From Limnobaculum parvum (GTDB lineage Bacteria > Pseudomonadota > Gammaproteobacteria > Enterobacterales > Enterobacteriaceae): a stretch of 64,000 bases of DNA. The stretch spans positions 526,501 through 590,500 of the forward strand of contig NZ_CP029185.2 of NCBI RefSeq assembly GCF_003096015.2. The letters run 5' to 3'. The notes under the pieces were generated by a model, which searched no databases, was not told the origin of the DNA, and saw nothing but the letters and a program-made list of their open reading frames with translations. This document shows positions 62,650 through 64,000 of the stretch, piece by piece. Both the position numbers and the translations under genes were made by a program. Numbering within the stretch: position 1 is the stretch's first letter; the number at the start of each line of letters is the position of its first letter.

Positions 62650-63270
62650 TTAGATTGCTCCCATCAGATAAACCACGGTAAACACGCAGATCCAGATAAC
62701 ATCCAAGAAGTGCCAGAACAGGCTAAGGCACATTAAGCGCGCATTGTTTTTCGGTGTTAACCCCTTTTTGGCAACCTGAATCATCATGATGGCCATCCAG
62801 ATCAGACCCAGCGTAACGTGCAGTCCGTGCGTACCAACCAGAGTAAAGAATCCTGATAAGAAGGCGCTGCGTGATGGGCCATAACCTTCACCGATCAGCA
62901 GATGGAATTCATTAATTTCCATGCCGATAAAGCCAAGACCGAACAGGAAAGTGATGGCTAACCAACCAATAACCTGACTCTTTTTACCCTTGTACATCGA
63001 AATGATAGCCATACCGTAAGTAAAACTACTTAATAACAGCAGGGCGGTTTCACCGATAACATAAGGTAGTTCAAAAATATCTTTGCCTGATGGACCATCG
63101 GCAATGCCGGTAGCCAGTACGGCATAGGTGGCAAATACCGAGGCAAACAGAATACAGTCGCTCATCAGGTAGATCCAAAAACCGAATACGGTCTTGGCTC
63201 CACTGTCGTGATCGTGGTGCTCATGCCCATTAACGTGAGCGTGAGAATTGATCAAGGTATCAGTTGCCAT
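62650..63270 (-). CDS. cyoC: Cytochrome bo3 oxidase subunit III
   Basis: CyoC is the heme-free core subunit III of the ubiquinol oxidase. The 206-residue protein begins with a His/Asp-rich cytoplasmic segment (HVNGHEHHDHDSGAK) and has five membrane helices, with GTHGLHVTLGLIWM and the C-terminal LFWHFLDVIWICVFTVVYLMG typical of the family. The start overlaps the cyoB stop by 11 bases. Confidence 0.95.
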   Translation of the reverse strand: MATDTLINSHAHVNGHEHHDHDSGAKTVFGFWIYLMSDCILFASVFATYAVLATGIADGPSGKDIFELPYVIGETALLLLSSFTYGMAIISMYKGKKSQVIGWLAITFLFGLGFIGMEINEFHLLIGEGYGPSRSAFLSGFFTLVGTHGLHVTLGLIWMAIMMIQVAKKGLTPKNNARLMCLSLFWHFLDVIWICVFTVVYLMGAI

Positions 63271-64000
63271 GATTTACCCCTGCCTGGCTTAATTGTTCAA
63301 AACGCTGATTTTCGATTTTTTCAATCTCTTCAACAGGTACGTAGTAGTCGGTATCATCGTTGAATGTATGAGCAATATAGACAACCGCCATACCGATCAG
63401 ACCAACGATAGCCATCCACCAGATTTCCCAGACCATGGCAAAACCAAACACCACGCTAAAGGCTGCAATGATGACGCCAGTGCCGGTATTTCTTGGCATA
63501 TGAATTGGCTCGTAGCTTGCCGGGCGCTTATAGGCAGTACCGTCATCTTTCATATCGGAGAAAGCGTCAATACCTTTAATCACCGGAAGATGCGCGAAGT
63601 TATAGAACGGTGCAGGAGAGGAGGTTGCCCACTCCAACGTACGGCCACCCCATGGATCGCCAGTGACATCTAGGTTTTTCTTACGGTCTTTGATACTAAC
63701 CAGTAACTGCAGGATTTGGCAGCCAATACCCAAAGCAATCAATACTGCACCGAAGGCGGCTACGACAAGAAGTGACGTCCACTCAGGTTGCAGGCTGTAG
63801 TTCAGACGACGGGTCATACCCATAAAGCCCAGAATATACAGCGGCATAAAGGCAACGAAGAAGCCGATAATCCAGAACCAGAAGGCGTATTTCCCTAAAG
63901 TTTCGTTCAGTTTGAAACCAAAGGCTTTCGGGAACCAGTAGTTAAAGCCAGCCAGACAGCCAAACACCACACCACCAATAATAACGTTATGGAAGTGAGC
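63260..64000 (-). CDS. cyoB: Cytochrome bo3 oxidase subunit I (partial, 3' end only)
   Basis: CyoB is the catalytic subunit of the ubiquinol oxidase, with low-spin heme b, heme o3 and CuB. Only the last 246 codons are present; the gene continues beyond the window. The first visible residues, AHFHNVI, contain the two histidines that bind heme o3 and heme b in this family. They are followed by further helices and the segment TGDPWGGRTLEWATSSPAPFYNF. cyoA and the rest of cyoB lie outside. Confidence 0.95.
   Translation of the reverse strand, partial: AHFHNVIIGGVVFGCLAGFNYWFPKAFGFKLNETLGKYAFWFWIIGFFVAFMPLYILGFMGMTRRLNYSLQPEWTSLLVVAAFGAVLIALGIGCQILQLLVSIKDRKKNLDVTGDPWGGRTLEWATSSPAPFYNFAHLPVIKGIDAFSDMKDDGTAYKRPASYEPIHMPRNTGTGVIIAAFSVVFGFAMVWEIWWMAIVGLIGMAVVYIAHTFNDDTDYYVPVEEIEKIENQRFEQLSQAGVNHGN

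Overview
The window is chromosomal DNA from a gammaproteobacterium of the order Enterobacterales. Housekeeping proteins align closely, from memory, with E. coli: OctPP synthase, L21/L27, ObgE, FtsH, GlmM, NusA, IF2, PNPase, DeaD, CyoBCDE and YajR. The gene order is also enterobacterial (ispB/rplU-rpmA-yhbE-obgE, dacB/greA/yhbY/rlmE-ftsH, folP-glmM-secG-tRNA-Leu, tRNA-fMet-rimP-nusA-infB-rbfA-truB, rpsO-pnp-nlpI-yrbN-deaD, cyoBCDE-yajR). Several joins differ from E. coli, which suggests a lineage outside the Escherichia/Salmonella group, possibly near Budviciaceae or Yersiniaceae. The sequence alone does not settle the genus.

Layout. Bases 1-16,670 hold ispB facing rplU-rpmA-yhbE-obgE, cytoplasmic alpha-amylase amyA, dacB, greA, yhbY, rlmE-ftsH, a secreted DcrB/PsbP-like protein, folP-glmM, a frameshifted GH25 lysozyme gene, secG and tRNA-Leu(GAG). 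Bases 16,671-34,400 are an accessory stretch between the two tRNA genes. It contains an AT-rich 850-bp leader, one 12.6-kb gene for a giant Bap-like adhesin (about 4,197 residues, about 38 Ig-like domains, nine near-identical 915-bp units), and the yjiA-yjiX-btsT pyruvate-uptake locus. Bases 34,419-40,775 are the classical tRNA-fMet/rimP/nusA/infB/rbfA/truB operon. Bases 40,776-48,656 interrupt the usual truB-rpsO junction with a reverse-strand cluster (DUF58, MoxR ATPase, DUF4350, DUF4129, SpoIIM-like, RDD, plus a polytopic membrane protein). Bases 49,083-54,885 are rpsO, pnp, nlpI, yrbN and deaD. After that come an unrecognised 252-residue protein gene, yedE-yedF, a D-2-hydroxyacid dehydrogenase, a YhbW-like flavin monooxygenase, yajR and the distal part of the cytochrome bo3 operon, cut by the window end inside cyoB.

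How the genes work together. Most encode ribosome assembly and translation (L21, L27, ObgE, YhbY, RlmE, RimP, IF2, RbfA, TruB, S15), transcription elongation and RNA turnover (NusA, GreA, PNPase, DeaD), envelope growth (DacB, GlmM, SecG, NlpI, FtsH) and respiration (CyoBCDE, IspB for the ubiquinone side chain). The accessory parts worth attention are the giant adhesin with a recently amplified array and no secretion genes beside it, the MoxR/DUF58 membrane cluster, a nested RNA-like fold just after truB, and an orphan 252-residue protein. Three essential or near-essential genes (ftsH, rimP, pnp) appear to start at TTG.
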